Shown: positions 25,305-34,033 of the stretch, piece by piece
How the letters are laid out: each line of letters opens with the position of its first letter
Numbering within the stretch: the first letter of the stretch is position 1
Assembly (NCBI RefSeq): GCF_000293865.2
Contig: NZ_ALKN02000002.1
Span: forward strand, 1 to 64,000
Length of the DNA: 64,000 nt
Origin: Limnohabitans sp. Rim28
GTDB lineage: Bacteria; Pseudomonadota; Gammaproteobacteria; Burkholderiales; Burkholderiaceae_C
Direction: 5' to 3'
Notes under the pieces: generated by a model
Seen by the model: only the letters and a program-made list of their open reading frames with translations
What the model was told of the DNA's origin: nothing
Databases searched by the model: none
Position numbers and translations under genes: made by a program

Positions 25305-25607
25305 ATGAACACCAATCGACGCACTTTTTTCATGACTCTGGCCGCTAGCGGTTCAGTTTTGGCCACCTCTGCCCACGCCCAAGCAAAGGCGGACGAAAAA
25401 GACCCACAGTCTGTGGCATTGGGTTACGTGGCTGATGCCACTAAAACCGACACCAAAAAGTTCCCCAAGTACGCGGCTGGTCAAGTTTGTACCAACTGTG
25501 CTTTGTACCAAGGTAAAGCGAGTGATGCCTGGGGTGGTTGCCCGCTGTTTGCTGGCAAACAAGTTGCAGGCAAAGGCTGGTGCAATGCATGGGCCAAAAA
25601 AGGCTAA
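25305..25607 (+). CDS. High-potential iron-sulfur protein (HiPIP)
   Basis: A 100-residue protein with a twin-arginine-type signal ('MNTNRRTFFMTLAASG') and a mature domain carrying the four cluster cysteines in the order C-x2-C, 13 residues, C, 13 residues, C. HiPIPs are periplasmic one-electron carriers with a [4Fe-4S](3+/2+) cluster. Its stop overlaps the next start (TAATG), tying it to the Coq7-like gene. It is first in the plus-strand photolyase operon. A periplasmic electron carrier in a repair/photoprotection operon is notable. Confidence 0.92.
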   Translation: MNTNRRTFFMTLAASGSVLATSAHAQAKADEKDPQSVALGYVADATKTDTKKFPKYAAGQVCTNCALYQGKASDAWGGCPLFAGKQVAGKGWCNAWAKKG

Positions 25608-26218
25608 TGGTGTCAGAGTCGGGCGTAGTGCAGCTACCGGGCGCGGACCAAGCACAAAGCTTTTACGCAAGCCGCTTACACCTCACTCCTGGGGACATAC
25701 TTCCCGCGTGGGTGTACGCTCATTTGCGAACCGACCACGCTGGCGAAGTTGGTGCCGTCTGTATTTATCAAGGTGTGCTCCGTTTCGCCCGCGACCCGGT
25801 GTTGCGCGCCTTCGCAGAACATCACCTGGCCACAGAGCAAAATCACCTGCGTCTTATCTCAGGCTGGTTGCCTGTAGCTCAACACAGTCGCTTGCTGCCG
25901 CTTTGGCAAGTGGCGGGGTTTCTCACTGGCGCCCTGCCTGCGTTGTTCGGCCCCAAGGCGGTCTACGCCACGATCGAAGCAGTCGAGACCTTTGTCAATC
26001 ACCACTACGAGGAGCAGATTCTTGCTCTGGCCCGGCAGATTGAACTTCGTAACCTGCGCCAAACCCTACTCGATTGCCAAGCTGACGAGGTAGCTCACCG
26101 CGATGAGGCGGCGGCTGCTTCTCGGGGCTTCAGTCAGTCAGGCTGGATGCTGCGCGCTTGGTGTGCCATGGTGGGCGCAGGCTCAAAAGCTGCGGTGACC
26201 TTGATCCGCCACATTTGA
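25607..26218 (+). CDS. Coq7-family demethoxyubiquinone hydroxylase-like protein
   Basis: A 203-residue di-iron carboxylate protein. Ligand motifs are visible: 'DHAGEVGAV', 'EHHLATEQNHL', 'EAVETFVNHHYEEQI' and 'DEVAHRDEA', giving the ExxH pairs of Coq7. It would hydroxylate a demethoxyquinone in ubiquinone synthesis. The start overlaps the HiPIP stop. Location beside a UbiG-like gene inside a photolyase cluster, away from the core ubi genes, suggests a stress- or light-induced paralogue. Confidence 0.88.
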   Translation: MVSESGVVQLPGADQAQSFYASRLHLTPGDILPAWVYAHLRTDHAGEVGAVCIYQGVLRFARDPVLRAFAEHHLATEQNHLRLISGWLPVAQHSRLLPLWQVAGFLTGALPALFGPKAVYATIEAVETFVNHHYEEQILALARQIELRNLRQTLLDCQADEVAHRDEAAAASRGFSQSGWMLRAWCAMVGAGSKAAVTLIRHI

Positions 26219-26229
26219 GTTATGCACAC

Positions 26230-26970
26230 ATGACCGCCATCGCAGCAGAAATCGAACGCTTTAACCGCCTGAGTGCTACTTGGTGGGACTGCCGTGGACC
26301 CATGCGGCCCCTGCACGTTGTTAACGCCCTAAGGCTTGACTACGTAGTCGAACAAATCACCTCGCATTTGGGCCTGGACACTGCCAATGCGCTAACAGGG
26401 CTACGAATTTTGGATGTGGGATGCGGCGGCGGGTTGATGTCGGAAGCGCTGGCTCGCTACGGAGCCAATGTTGTTGGCGTGGATGCTTCACCGGGTAACG
26501 TCGCTGCTGCTCGCCTGCACGCTGAGTCTCAAAACGTCACAGTTGATTATCGGCTCGGCGAACCTGCCGAGGTACTGTCCCCACACGAGCGTTTTGACGT
26601 GGTGCTCGCGCTTGAGGTCGTCGAACACGTGAGTGACGTGCCCGCATTTTTGGCTGCTGCCGCTGATCGCCTCACACCAGGCGGCATCCTCTTTGTCTCC
26701 ACCATTGATCGTACTTTCAAGAGTTTTGCAGTGGCGATCGTTGGCGCTGAATACCTGCTGCGAGTTCTTCCGCGCGGCACCCACCAGTGGTCCATGTTTG
26801 TGCGTCCCGAAGAGTTGCGGTCTGCTTTGGCTCCCTCGAAATTACACATGAACAACCTGCGCGGCATGCGCTATTTGCCTGTTGTCCACAAAGCCTCTTG
26901 GTGCAAGGACACAAAGGTCAACTACATCGCCACCTTCTCGCGCACTCCCCACGACAATTACGAACATTGA
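26230..26970 (+). CDS. ubiG: UbiG-like ubiquinone O-methyltransferase
   Basis: A 246-residue class I SAM-dependent methyltransferase. Motif I is 'ILDVGCGGGLMSEALARYGA', followed by 'VVGVDASPGNVAAAR', 'FDVVLALEVVEHV' and 'LTPGGILFVSTIDRT', the usual UbiG order. UbiG carries out both O-methylations of ubiquinone synthesis. It lies 11 bases after the Coq7-like gene. Whether this is the only ubiG in the genome or a light-induced paralogue cannot be told from the window. Confidence 0.88.
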   Translation: MTAIAAEIERFNRLSATWWDCRGPMRPLHVVNALRLDYVVEQITSHLGLDTANALTGLRILDVGCGGGLMSEALARYGANVVGVDASPGNVAAARLHAESQNVTVDYRLGEPAEVLSPHERFDVVLALEVVEHVSDVPAFLAAAADRLTPGGILFVSTIDRTFKSFAVAIVGAEYLLRVLPRGTHQWSMFVRPEELRSALAPSKLHMNNLRGMRYLPVVHKASWCKDTKVNYIATFSRTPHDNYEH

Positions 26971-26978
26971 AAGCCGCC

Positions 26979-28538
26979 ATGCACCATGTAAGACATCTGA
27001 TTTTGGTGCTGGGAGATCAGCTCGACTTGGAAGCAGCAGCCTTCGACGGATTTGATGCCACACACGACGCAGTGTGGATGGCCGAAGCCCACGAAGAGTC
27101 CACCCATGTCTGGTCAAGCAAGCAGCGCATCAGCTTGTTTTTGAGCGCCATGCGTCACTTTGCACAAGCACTGCGCAATGCGGGCCGACCGCTTTACTAC
27201 CACCGGCTCGACGATACCGGCCCTGTCGCCAGTTTGGACAGCCTTGGAGCCAAGCTGCAGGCTGATTTAACCAAACTAAACCCACAGCGCGTGGTAATGA
27301 CTGCGCCGGGTGATTGGCGGGTGTTCCAGCAAATCGAGGCTGCAGTCGAAGCAGCTGGGCTGAAGCTTGAAGTCTGCGAAGACCGCCACTTCTTTACGAC
27401 AGTAAGCGAGTTTGCAGCGCATGCCAATGGGCGAAAGTCGCTGCGGCTGGAGTACTTTTACCGCGAGCTGCGGCAACGCTACAACATCCTGATGGACGAC
27501 GGCAAGCCCGCAGGAGGCCAGTGGAATTTTGATGCCGACAACCGCGAAGCCTTCGGTCCTCAAGGCCCCGGCCCGGTACCGGCCCGCGTGACCTTTGAAC
27601 CCGATGCCCTCACGCAAGAGGTCATTGCACTGGTAAACACCCGCTTTGCCGACCACCCCGGCACGCTCGATAGCTTTGCTTGGCCAGTTACGCGCAGTCA
27701 AGCCTTAAAAGCATTACAGCGCTTTATTGACGAGCGTTTGCCTCTTTTTGGTCGGTACGAAGACGCCTTATGGCCTGGTGAGCCCTGGCTTTATCACTCC
27801 CACTTGTCTTCTGCCATGAACCTCAAGCTGCTCAGTGCGCACGAGGTGGTTCAAGCGGTGGAAGCGGCTTACCGGTCTGGCCATGCGCCGCTTCAAAGCG
27901 CTGAGGGATTTATCCGCCAGATCCTAGGATGGCGGGAATACGTGCGCGGTATTTACTGGATGCAAATGCCCAGCTACATCGAGCGCAATGCCCTGAATGC
28001 CGAGGAAGAGTTACCCAGCTGGTTTTGGACTGGTCAGACAGACATGGCTTGCTTGCGCGATGCCATCACGCAGACCCTTGAACACGGCTATGCACACCAC
28101 ATACAGCGCCTGATGGTCACAGGTCTTTATGCACTGCTCCTTGGGGTGCGGCCTCAGCAGGTGCACGCTTGGTACCTGTCGGTCTATGTGGACGCAGTTG
28201 AATGGGTAGAATTGCCCAACACCTTGGGGATGAGCCAGTACGGCGACGGCGGCCTCATGGCAAGCAAGCCCTATGTTGCTACAGGCAAGTACATCCAGCG
28301 CATGGGTGGGCCTTGCAAAGGTTGCCGCTACGACCCCGCGCTGCGAGAGGGTGAAAGAGCCTGTCCTTACACCACGCTGTACTGGGATTTTTTGATGCGG
28401 CACGAAACACTGCTCGCCAAAAACCCCCGGATGGCTTTGCAGGTCAAGAACGTGGTGCGCATGACTGACAGCCAAAAGCAAGCTGTGACGCTTCGTGCCG
28501 ATGCAATTCGCCGTGGTGAAGTCGGCGTAGCTCAATGA
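26979..28538 (+). CDS. Cryptochrome/photolyase-related protein of the FeS-BCP (PhrB-like) group
   Basis: A 519-residue flavoprotein. The N-terminal 'LILVLGDQLDL' and 'WMAEAHEE' are typical of the 'deoxyribodipyrimidine photolyase-related' branch. Cysteines in 'DMACLRD', 'GGPCKGCRYD' and 'RACPYTTLYWD' fit the four ligands of the [4Fe-4S] cluster found in PhrB-type (6-4) photolyases. The first ATG giving this N-terminus is at 26979; the open frame extends further upstream but overlaps ubiG. It probably repairs UV photoproducts using blue light. Confidence 0.92.
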   Translation: MHHVRHLILVLGDQLDLEAAAFDGFDATHDAVWMAEAHEESTHVWSSKQRISLFLSAMRHFAQALRNAGRPLYYHRLDDTGPVASLDSLGAKLQADLTKLNPQRVVMTAPGDWRVFQQIEAAVEAAGLKLEVCEDRHFFTTVSEFAAHANGRKSLRLEYFYRELRQRYNILMDDGKPAGGQWNFDADNREAFGPQGPGPVPARVTFEPDALTQEVIALVNTRFADHPGTLDSFAWPVTRSQALKALQRFIDERLPLFGRYEDALWPGEPWLYHSHLSSAMNLKLLSAHEVVQAVEAAYRSGHAPLQSAEGFIRQILGWREYVRGIYWMQMPSYIERNALNAEEELPSWFWTGQTDMACLRDAITQTLEHGYAHHIQRLMVTGLYALLLGVRPQQVHAWYLSVYVDAVEWVELPNTLGMSQYGDGGLMASKPYVATGKYIQRMGGPCKGCRYDPALREGERACPYTTLYWDFLMRHETLLAKNPRMALQVKNVVRMTDSQKQAVTLRADAIRRGEVGVAQ

Positions 28539-28596
28539 CAGTGCTTGATACTTTCCCGGCCAAGCGCCTGCGCCAAGTACCCATGTAAACCAGACT

Positions 28597-29004
28597 ATGA
28601 ACAATACGAATCAGATCAACTCAAGCCAGTGCAATGGATCACTGACCGTGCTCTACGACGGCGCGTGCCCGCTATGCAGGCGCGAAATTGCTGTCTACCG
28701 TGACCTGCAACCGCTGCAACCAGGCTCGACGGTGAGCTTTGCCGACATCAGCAACGCGGCTGTACCACTGCCAGCCGGTACAACACGAGAACAGTTACTG
28801 GCGCGGTTTCATGTGCAAGGCCGCGATGGTCAACTGCTCAGCGGAGCTCAGGCATTTTTGGCCTTGTGGGCCGCCCTGCCCGGTTGGCGCTGGCTGGCCA
28901 TGATCGGACGCTTGCCGGGAGCTGGCTGGGTGATGGAGCGGATGTACCGGTTATTTTTAAGGTGGCGGCCAACGATTCAGCGCTGGGCATTGCACTGGGA
29001 CTGA
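28597..29004 (+). CDS. DCC-family thiol-disulfide oxidoreductase-like protein (DUF393)
   Basis: A 135-residue protein with the family motif 'LYDGACPLCRREI', giving a CxxC in a thioredoxin-like setting. The C-terminus has a hydrophobic, Trp-rich stretch. DCC proteins recur in photolyase clusters of betaproteobacteria. It starts 58 bases after the photolyase-like gene. The exact reaction is unknown. Confidence 0.85.
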   Translation: MNNTNQINSSQCNGSLTVLYDGACPLCRREIAVYRDLQPLQPGSTVSFADISNAAVPLPAGTTREQLLARFHVQGRDGQLLSGAQAFLALWAALPGWRWLAMIGRLPGAGWVMERMYRLFLRWRPTIQRWALHWD

Positions 29005-29079
29005 CACCCCTCGACAAAGCCTGCAGCTTTCCGTTAAGCAATTACTTATTTTTTTCACTACAGTTTTTCAAGGTAGCCC

Positions 29080-29811
29080 ATGACATCCATCGTTCTCATT
29101 ACAGGCGCAAGTGGCGGCATTGGCAGGGCCCTCGCAAATCAACTCCATAGCCAAGGCCTTCGAGTTGCAGTCGTTGGGCGTGACATAGACCGTTTGACCG
29201 ACGTTGATGCGGCACTTCGCATTGCTGCAGACATCACCACGCCGGAGGGCGCAGAACAAGCAATCGCCACCTGCCAAAAGTCGTTGGGCGCTGCGCCATC
29301 ACTGCTGGCACATTGCGTGGGCAGCACTTTGATTGCGCCTCTGCATCGCACCAGTGTGCAGGCCTACCGCGAGGTCATGCGCATCAATCTCGATAGTGCT
29401 GTATTCATGTTCCAAGCTTGGGTTACCGCGCTTCAGGGCGGCCCCGGCGCTGCCGTGATGGCAAGCTCCGTGGTGGCTCGGATTGGTGTGGCCAACCACG
29501 AAGCAATTGCCGCAGCTAAAGGAGGAGTTGAGGCTCTGGTACGTAGCGCTGCGGCGACTTACGCCGCCCAAGGGCTACGCATCAATGCAGTGGCACCTGG
29601 TCTCACCGAGACACCTATGACGGCCAACATGCTTAAGATGGCAGCAATGCGAGAGGGTGCCGCACGCCAGTACCCTTTGGGCGGTATTCAAACTGCTGAG
29701 CAAGTCGCTGATGTCATGGCTTTTTTACTGGGAGACGGTGCCGCCCGGCTGACGGGCCAGGTCATTGCAGTGGACGGTGGTTTCACCACTGTTAGGCCCT
29801 TGGTGCGCTAA
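29080..29811 (+). CDS. Short-chain dehydrogenase/reductase
   Basis: A 243-residue classical SDR. The cofactor motif is 'LITGASGGIGRALANQL' (TGxxxGIG). The usual Tyr-x-x-x-Lys is replaced: the segment 'ANHEAIAAAKGGVEALVRSA' has His-Glu where Tyr is expected, though the Lys remains. This is unusual and may mean altered or lost catalysis. The C-terminus ('LTGQVIAVDGGFT') is typical. It is last in the photolyase operon. Confidence 0.88.
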   Translation: MTSIVLITGASGGIGRALANQLHSQGLRVAVVGRDIDRLTDVDAALRIAADITTPEGAEQAIATCQKSLGAAPSLLAHCVGSTLIAPLHRTSVQAYREVMRINLDSAVFMFQAWVTALQGGPGAAVMASSVVARIGVANHEAIAAAKGGVEALVRSAAATYAAQGLRINAVAPGLTETPMTANMLKMAAMREGAARQYPLGGIQTAEQVADVMAFLLGDGAARLTGQVIAVDGGFTTVRPLVR

Positions 29812-30182
29812 CTGACCGGGTTCAGTTACATGAAGCACGGCTTAGAAAAATCGCAGGATATTCGCCAGCAAATCTGGAAAGAACTTGGACGAGCCAGCGT
29901 AGACCGTAAGTCGCGCAAAATCTGAGTGGCGACCATCACTTCGCCTTGTTGAATGCCCAGGTACTCCAGATGGACTGGTTGGAATTGGGCCATGGCGCAC
30001 ATCGTCGAGCGCGCCTAAGCGCCGACACATGGCAATGGCTCATCCCCTGAAAAATTCAAACAAAACCTTGCACCTTCCCGTATTGAAAAACGTAATAGCT
30101 TTGCGGATTTTCTGAAATTTGGAGAACCCGGCGTGTATCGAACTTTTCCGACGAGCTGCTAACTCATTTGAACTGGCTGTCG
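29812..30182. other. Non-coding stretch after the photolyase operon
   Basis: About 370 bases with no convincing gene. A minus-strand frame around 29842-30030 has no family resemblance and no ribosome-binding site. This gap is the left border of the presumed accessory island. No tRNA or obvious attachment repeat was seen. Confidence 0.5.
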
Positions 30183-30746
30183 TCAAACAAGCCACTGATC
30201 CAGAAGCGGCCCGACATAGTCTCTGCCCAAGTCATGACCACCACCGGGCACCACGGTTGCAGTGATTCCAGTGAGTAGTCCCAAAGCCTGAACGTTGGCA
30301 GGAATGCTTTGCCAATCTTCTTCCCCAACATGCATCTCGCATTGGCGCGGAACCTTGAACTGGCCGGCCTCAGCCAAGTCCTTCAGTCTTGTCGGCCTCG
30401 GGGGAGAAAAACTGGTGCGCGCCTCAGCATTTGTGAACTCACCCACGATGGGGGACAACAACAGCACTCGACCCGGAAAAGATGGCAGCTGAGTTTGTGC
30501 ATGCAAGAAAAGATACGCACCAAAGGAGTTGCAGATCACCTGGGCATCTTCATGCCAAAAGTGGTCTTTAAGGTCCTGACCTACCGTGGCGATTTGTTCA
30601 TCAAACGGCAACAAACGAAAGTCGCCTCGTGTTTCTCGTCCAGCCACATCAAACCCTCGATCCATCAACGCCCTGCCCAATCCTGAGGCCAGTTGACCGC
30701 CATAGCCCGGCAGGTAATAGATAGTTTTTGCAGTTGAATTTGCCAT
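30183..30746 (-). CDS. Small alpha/beta hydrolase
   Basis: A 187-residue serine-hydrolase-like protein. The N-terminal 'IYYLPGYGGQL' looks like the oxyanion loop. The nucleophile elbow is 'CNSFGAYLF', an Asp may come from 'GEEDWQS', and the His is in 'PGGGHDLGRDY'. There is no signal peptide, so it is cytoplasmic. It is divergent from the MerR-VIT/VWA operon across 85 bases and could share its promoter region. Substrate unknown. Confidence 0.75.
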   Translation of the reverse strand: MANSTAKTIYYLPGYGGQLASGLGRALMDRGFDVAGRETRGDFRLLPFDEQIATVGQDLKDHFWHEDAQVICNSFGAYLFLHAQTQLPSFPGRVLLLSPIVGEFTNAEARTSFSPPRPTRLKDLAEAGQFKVPRQCEMHVGEEDWQSIPANVQALGLLTGITATVVPGGGHDLGRDYVGPLLDQWLV

Positions 30747-30790
30747 GCTTTGATTGTGGCTCAGGTACGTACAAGGTTGGTGATTTTAAA

Positions 30791-30818
30791 TGACAGTTCT
30801 ATTTGACAGTTTTACTGT
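30791..30818. promoter_or_regulatory. Operator-like repeats upstream of the MerR/VIT-VWA operon
   Basis: The octamer TGACAGTT occurs at 30791-30798 and 30804-30811, 13 bases apart. The second copy is part of an inverted repeat ACAGT-TTT-ACTGT (30806-30818). Placed immediately before the MerR gene, it is a likely autoregulatory site. Confidence 0.5.
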
Positions 30819-30830
30819 ATGATAGAAAAC

Positions 30831-31229
30831 ATGGACACCACTTTTACCCTGGACCAACTCAGCGCGCTGACCGATTTGCCGCTGAGAACGATCCGTTACT
30901 ACATCCAGCTTGGACTGGTTGATCGTCATGAGGGCGATCGAAAACATGCCCGCTACACCCAAAAGCACTTGGATCAGGTGCTGCAGGTTCGAGCCATGGC
31001 CGATCAGGGCACACCGCTGGAACGCATCAAGCAACTGATCAACGGAATCACAACGCCCCTTCCCTCTTCAAAGGCTGCGGGTGACATCTCAGTCATTAGC
31101 AAGGTATTCATCGCCCCCGGCGTTGAACTGCACATAGAACCGCAAATGGCGGGACTCTCGCCTGAAAAACTCCGCCTATTTGTCCGTTCCGTCCTCTCCA
31201 CCTGGGAAGAAATCAATGCAAGCGAATAA
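30831..31229 (+). CDS. MerR-family regulator paired with VIT/VWA protein
   Basis: A 132-residue protein with a MerR HTH ('FTLDQLSALTDLPLRTIRYY', then 'YTQKHLDQVLQVRAMADQGT'). The C-terminal half has no Cys/His metal site and no known drug-binding domain. Two ATGs are possible (30819 and 30831); the former abuts the inverted repeat. The stop lies inside the VIT/VWA gene (14-base overlap), so the two proteins are co-translated and probably functionally linked. Confidence 0.82.
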   Translation: MDTTFTLDQLSALTDLPLRTIRYYIQLGLVDRHEGDRKHARYTQKHLDQVLQVRAMADQGTPLERIKQLINGITTPLPSSKAAGDISVISKVFIAPGVELHIEPQMAGLSPEKLRLFVRSVLSTWEEINASE

Positions 31230-33669
31230 CAAACAAATGGGACTGCACGCCAAGGACATGGACGCCAACATTGGGTTGGTCTCAGCCCATGTGACAGGAC
31301 GCCTCAATGGCTTAGTGGCCCAGATCAAGATTCGCCAGGTCTACAAGAACTGGTCAGATGACAACGTTGAATGCGTTTACACCTTCCCTCTGGGTTGGCA
31401 AAGCGTTCTGCTCGGCATGCGGGTAGAACTGAATGGCAAAAGCCTTGCAGGAACAGTCAAACCTAAGAAAGTGGCAGAGGCTCAATACGAAGCAGCGATC
31501 GACAGCGGTGACTTGCCCGTCATGTTGGAGCGCTCCGGTAAGGACCTGTACACAGCCAACATCGGCAACATCCAGACGGGGGATGAAGTGGTCATTGAAC
31601 TTGACTACGCCCAAATCCTGAAAGCCGAAGATGGCGCGATTCGATTCAGCTTGCCCACGACCATAGCGCCAAGGTACGGCGATGCTTCAGCGGAGGGCTT
31701 GAAGCCACACCAACAAGCATTCGCAGATCCACAAGCTGAGCAGCGGCTATTTCTGAGCCTTGAGTTGTCTGAAAATCTGAGCAAAGGCACGGTTTACAGC
31801 CCAAGCCATAAAATTCAGCTTAACCGTCAAGACAATCAGTGCGCCTTCAAGTTAGAAGGTGCGGCTTGGTTGGATCGGGACTTTGTATTGGTCATCGACC
31901 GGCTTGGTGACATGAACTTTGCCGTCGCAGCACAAGATCCTGTTCGCCCTGGAGAGGCCACAGTGCTGACAGGCGCTATGTACCGTCCGGAAAGCTCTGC
32001 AAAAAATCACCCAGTCTTAATCAAAGTGCTGGTCGATTGCTCTGGCTCTATGCAGGGCGACAGCATCGAGCAAGCCAGAGACTGCCTCAACTGGCTGTTC
32101 GGACAACTGAACAATTCGGACCAAGTTTCGTTCACCAGGTTTGGCAGCAGCGTCGAGCATGACCACCCAGAACTCAAACCCTGCACATTAATCCACCGAC
32201 AACTGTTAAAAGCAGCGTCGCGTCGGCTAAATGCTGATCTGGGCGGCACAGAGATTGATGACGCGCTGAAAAAGGTCATCGCCATCGAAAGTGGATCCCC
32301 AGAAGAATCCAAAAATGCGGTGATTTTGCTGATCACCGACGGCGAGGTTTGGAACATTGAAGAAACCATCGCCAGAGTTCGAGCATCTGGGCAACGCATC
32401 TATGCCGTGGGTGTGGGTTCAGCTCCATCAGAAAGCCTGCTCAAAGACATGGCAGATGTGACTGGCGGCGCTTGTGAAATGGTCACTCCCCGTGAAAACA
32501 TGCAAAAAGCCGTGGAGCGTCTACTTCACCGAATTCGGCAAACACAGGCTATCGAACAAGAAGTGTCTTGCGAGGCACCCATCGTCTGGCAATCCAAGCC
32601 AGCGGGACACGCAGCTGCTGGTCAAGCCTTGATGTCTTGGACACAAATACAAACGCATGACAGCTTGCTGGATGGACTGCAGATGGTGCAGACCATTTAT
32701 CCCAACGGCAGTCCAACGCCCTGCCCTGTCGTTTGGGACAACAGCCAAGACCTCTCACGCATCGCAGTCGCCTTGCGCCTAAACGACATGACTGAAGCAA
32801 AAGAGCGAGAGCGTCTCGCTGTCGAATATCAATTGGTCACCAGCGAAACCAATTTAATTCTTGTTCACGAAAGAGCTGAAAACGAAAAAGCAAACGACTT
32901 GCCGGAGTTGCACCAGGTGAAGCCTATGCTGGCTGCCGGATGGAGTGGTAACGGAGTTGCTGCGTATAGAAGAAAAGCCCCTTCGCTTCAAGTCTTGCGA
33001 TCTGGCTGTGACAACGCACCATTCATAGCTGAATCCCATATAAACATGAGCCAGTCTGTTCCGGCCATGTGGCGCTCCAATAGGACCCATGCTACCGCCC
33101 GAGTTGATGGGATGGCAAACGCAGGCATGGATGACATTGAGATACCGGCGTTTCTCAGGAAACAAGAGTCGTCCTCCGATTCAAAGCCCGTCAAAACATT
33201 CGTCCAAAAATTCAAGGACATCGTCAGTACCCCCAATAAACCGCCGCAAAGTACGCACACGGTCAAAAAACCGCAGGGCACATCAGATGAGCTGAAAGCC
33301 ATCCTGGCCAATAAGACCAACGCAAACAACCCAATTAATGAATTACTGACAAGCTTCAACCAGATAGCACTTACGCACACGAGATTCAGATCTGCGCTTG
33401 CCGCATGCCTCCGAAAAAACCAAGCCAACTACATGGAGTGGTTGATCACAAAGCACATGAAGGCTGCTGGCTCTGGAGCACCCATCTGGGCGATTTTCAT
33501 CAGCTGGGCAGCGGAAAACCTATCCGTCGAGCTTGATCGACATGCTGAAATGTTGTTGAGAGACTTCCTGATTCCAATTGACAGCGATCTGCAAAGCGCG
33601 ATTTACGCAGAACTGTCTGAATTGAAAAGAGATGCAAATCATCATTTGCCATCTGCGCAGGTTGACTAA
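31216..33669 (+). CDS. VIT and von Willebrand A domain protein
   Basis: An 817-residue protein. The N-terminus (about 1-150) is a VIT domain ('ECVYTFPLGWQSVLLGMRVE', 'VAEAQYEAAIDSGD'), and a VWA domain begins near residue 270 with an intact MIDAS motif 'DCSGSMQGDS'. A long C-terminal region (about 550-817) has no recognised domain. Unlike exported VIT/VWA proteins it has no signal peptide, so it appears cytoplasmic. It overlaps the MerR gene. Probably a scaffold or metal-dependent adhesion module; the partner is unknown. Confidence 0.88.
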   Translation: MQANNKQMGLHAKDMDANIGLVSAHVTGRLNGLVAQIKIRQVYKNWSDDNVECVYTFPLGWQSVLLGMRVELNGKSLAGTVKPKKVAEAQYEAAIDSGDLPVMLERSGKDLYTANIGNIQTGDEVVIELDYAQILKAEDGAIRFSLPTTIAPRYGDASAEGLKPHQQAFADPQAEQRLFLSLELSENLSKGTVYSPSHKIQLNRQDNQCAFKLEGAAWLDRDFVLVIDRLGDMNFAVAAQDPVRPGEATVLTGAMYRPESSAKNHPVLIKVLVDCSGSMQGDSIEQARDCLNWLFGQLNNSDQVSFTRFGSSVEHDHPELKPCTLIHRQLLKAASRRLNADLGGTEIDDALKKVIAIESGSPEESKNAVILLITDGEVWNIEETIARVRASGQRIYAVGVGSAPSESLLKDMADVTGGACEMVTPRENMQKAVERLLHRIRQTQAIEQEVSCEAPIVWQSKPAGHAAAGQALMSWTQIQTHDSLLDGLQMVQTIYPNGSPTPCPVVWDNSQDLSRIAVALRLNDMTEAKERERLAVEYQLVTSETNLILVHERAENEKANDLPELHQVKPMLAAGWSGNGVAAYRRKAPSLQVLRSGCDNAPFIAESHINMSQSVPAMWRSNRTHATARVDGMANAGMDDIEIPAFLRKQESSSDSKPVKTFVQKFKDIVSTPNKPPQSTHTVKKPQGTSDELKAILANKTNANNPINELLTSFNQIALTHTRFRSALAACLRKNQANYMEWLITKHMKAAGSGAPIWAIFISWAAENLSVELDRHAEMLLRDFLIPIDSDLQSAIYAELSELKRDANHHLPSAQVD

Positions 33670-33722
33670 GGGCGGGTGCGAAACTATCATGCAGCATGAA
33701 TGCATGAAAAAAGGATCACACC

Positions 33723-33983
33723 ATGGCTCACCCTGCAGCGGACAACAAAATGGTTAAATCCATTGGTGCCAGCGGACAGATCTCCTTGGGCAAAGAGTTC
33801 GCAGGAAGGCAAGTCCTTGTGGAATCACCCGCCAAAGGTGTCTGGATCATCAGAACAGCCACCATTACGCCTGATCATGAACACTGGGTGCCAGAAAAAA
33901 ACGCGCAATCGGCCGCAAAAAAAACTCGCACAAATAAAACCAGATCGCCGATTCAAAGAGCCCGATCAAAATCACCAGACTGA
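33723..33983 (+). CDS. Small AbrB-like protein (possible antitoxin)
   Basis: An 86-residue protein. Residues 10-45 ('MVKSIGASGQISLGKEF...') resemble a swapped-hairpin AbrB DNA-binding domain, followed by a very basic, Lys/Arg-rich tail. A good ribosome-binding site (AAAAGGA) precedes the ATG. It lies just upstream of the Fic gene, an arrangement common for toxin-antitoxin pairs. Its assignment as antitoxin is inference. Confidence 0.65.
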   Translation: MAHPAADNKMVKSIGASGQISLGKEFAGRQVLVESPAKGVWIIRTATITPDHEHWVPEKNAQSAAKKTRTNKTRSPIQRARSKSPD

Positions 33984-34033
33984 TGCCTGCACATGTTTGT
34001 AAAGAACAAGCATCCACGAGGAGAAAGATAAAA

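Noticed and set aside
29842..30030. Small minus-strand gene after the SDR
   Set aside because: No ribosome-binding site, no recognisable motif; treated as non-coding.
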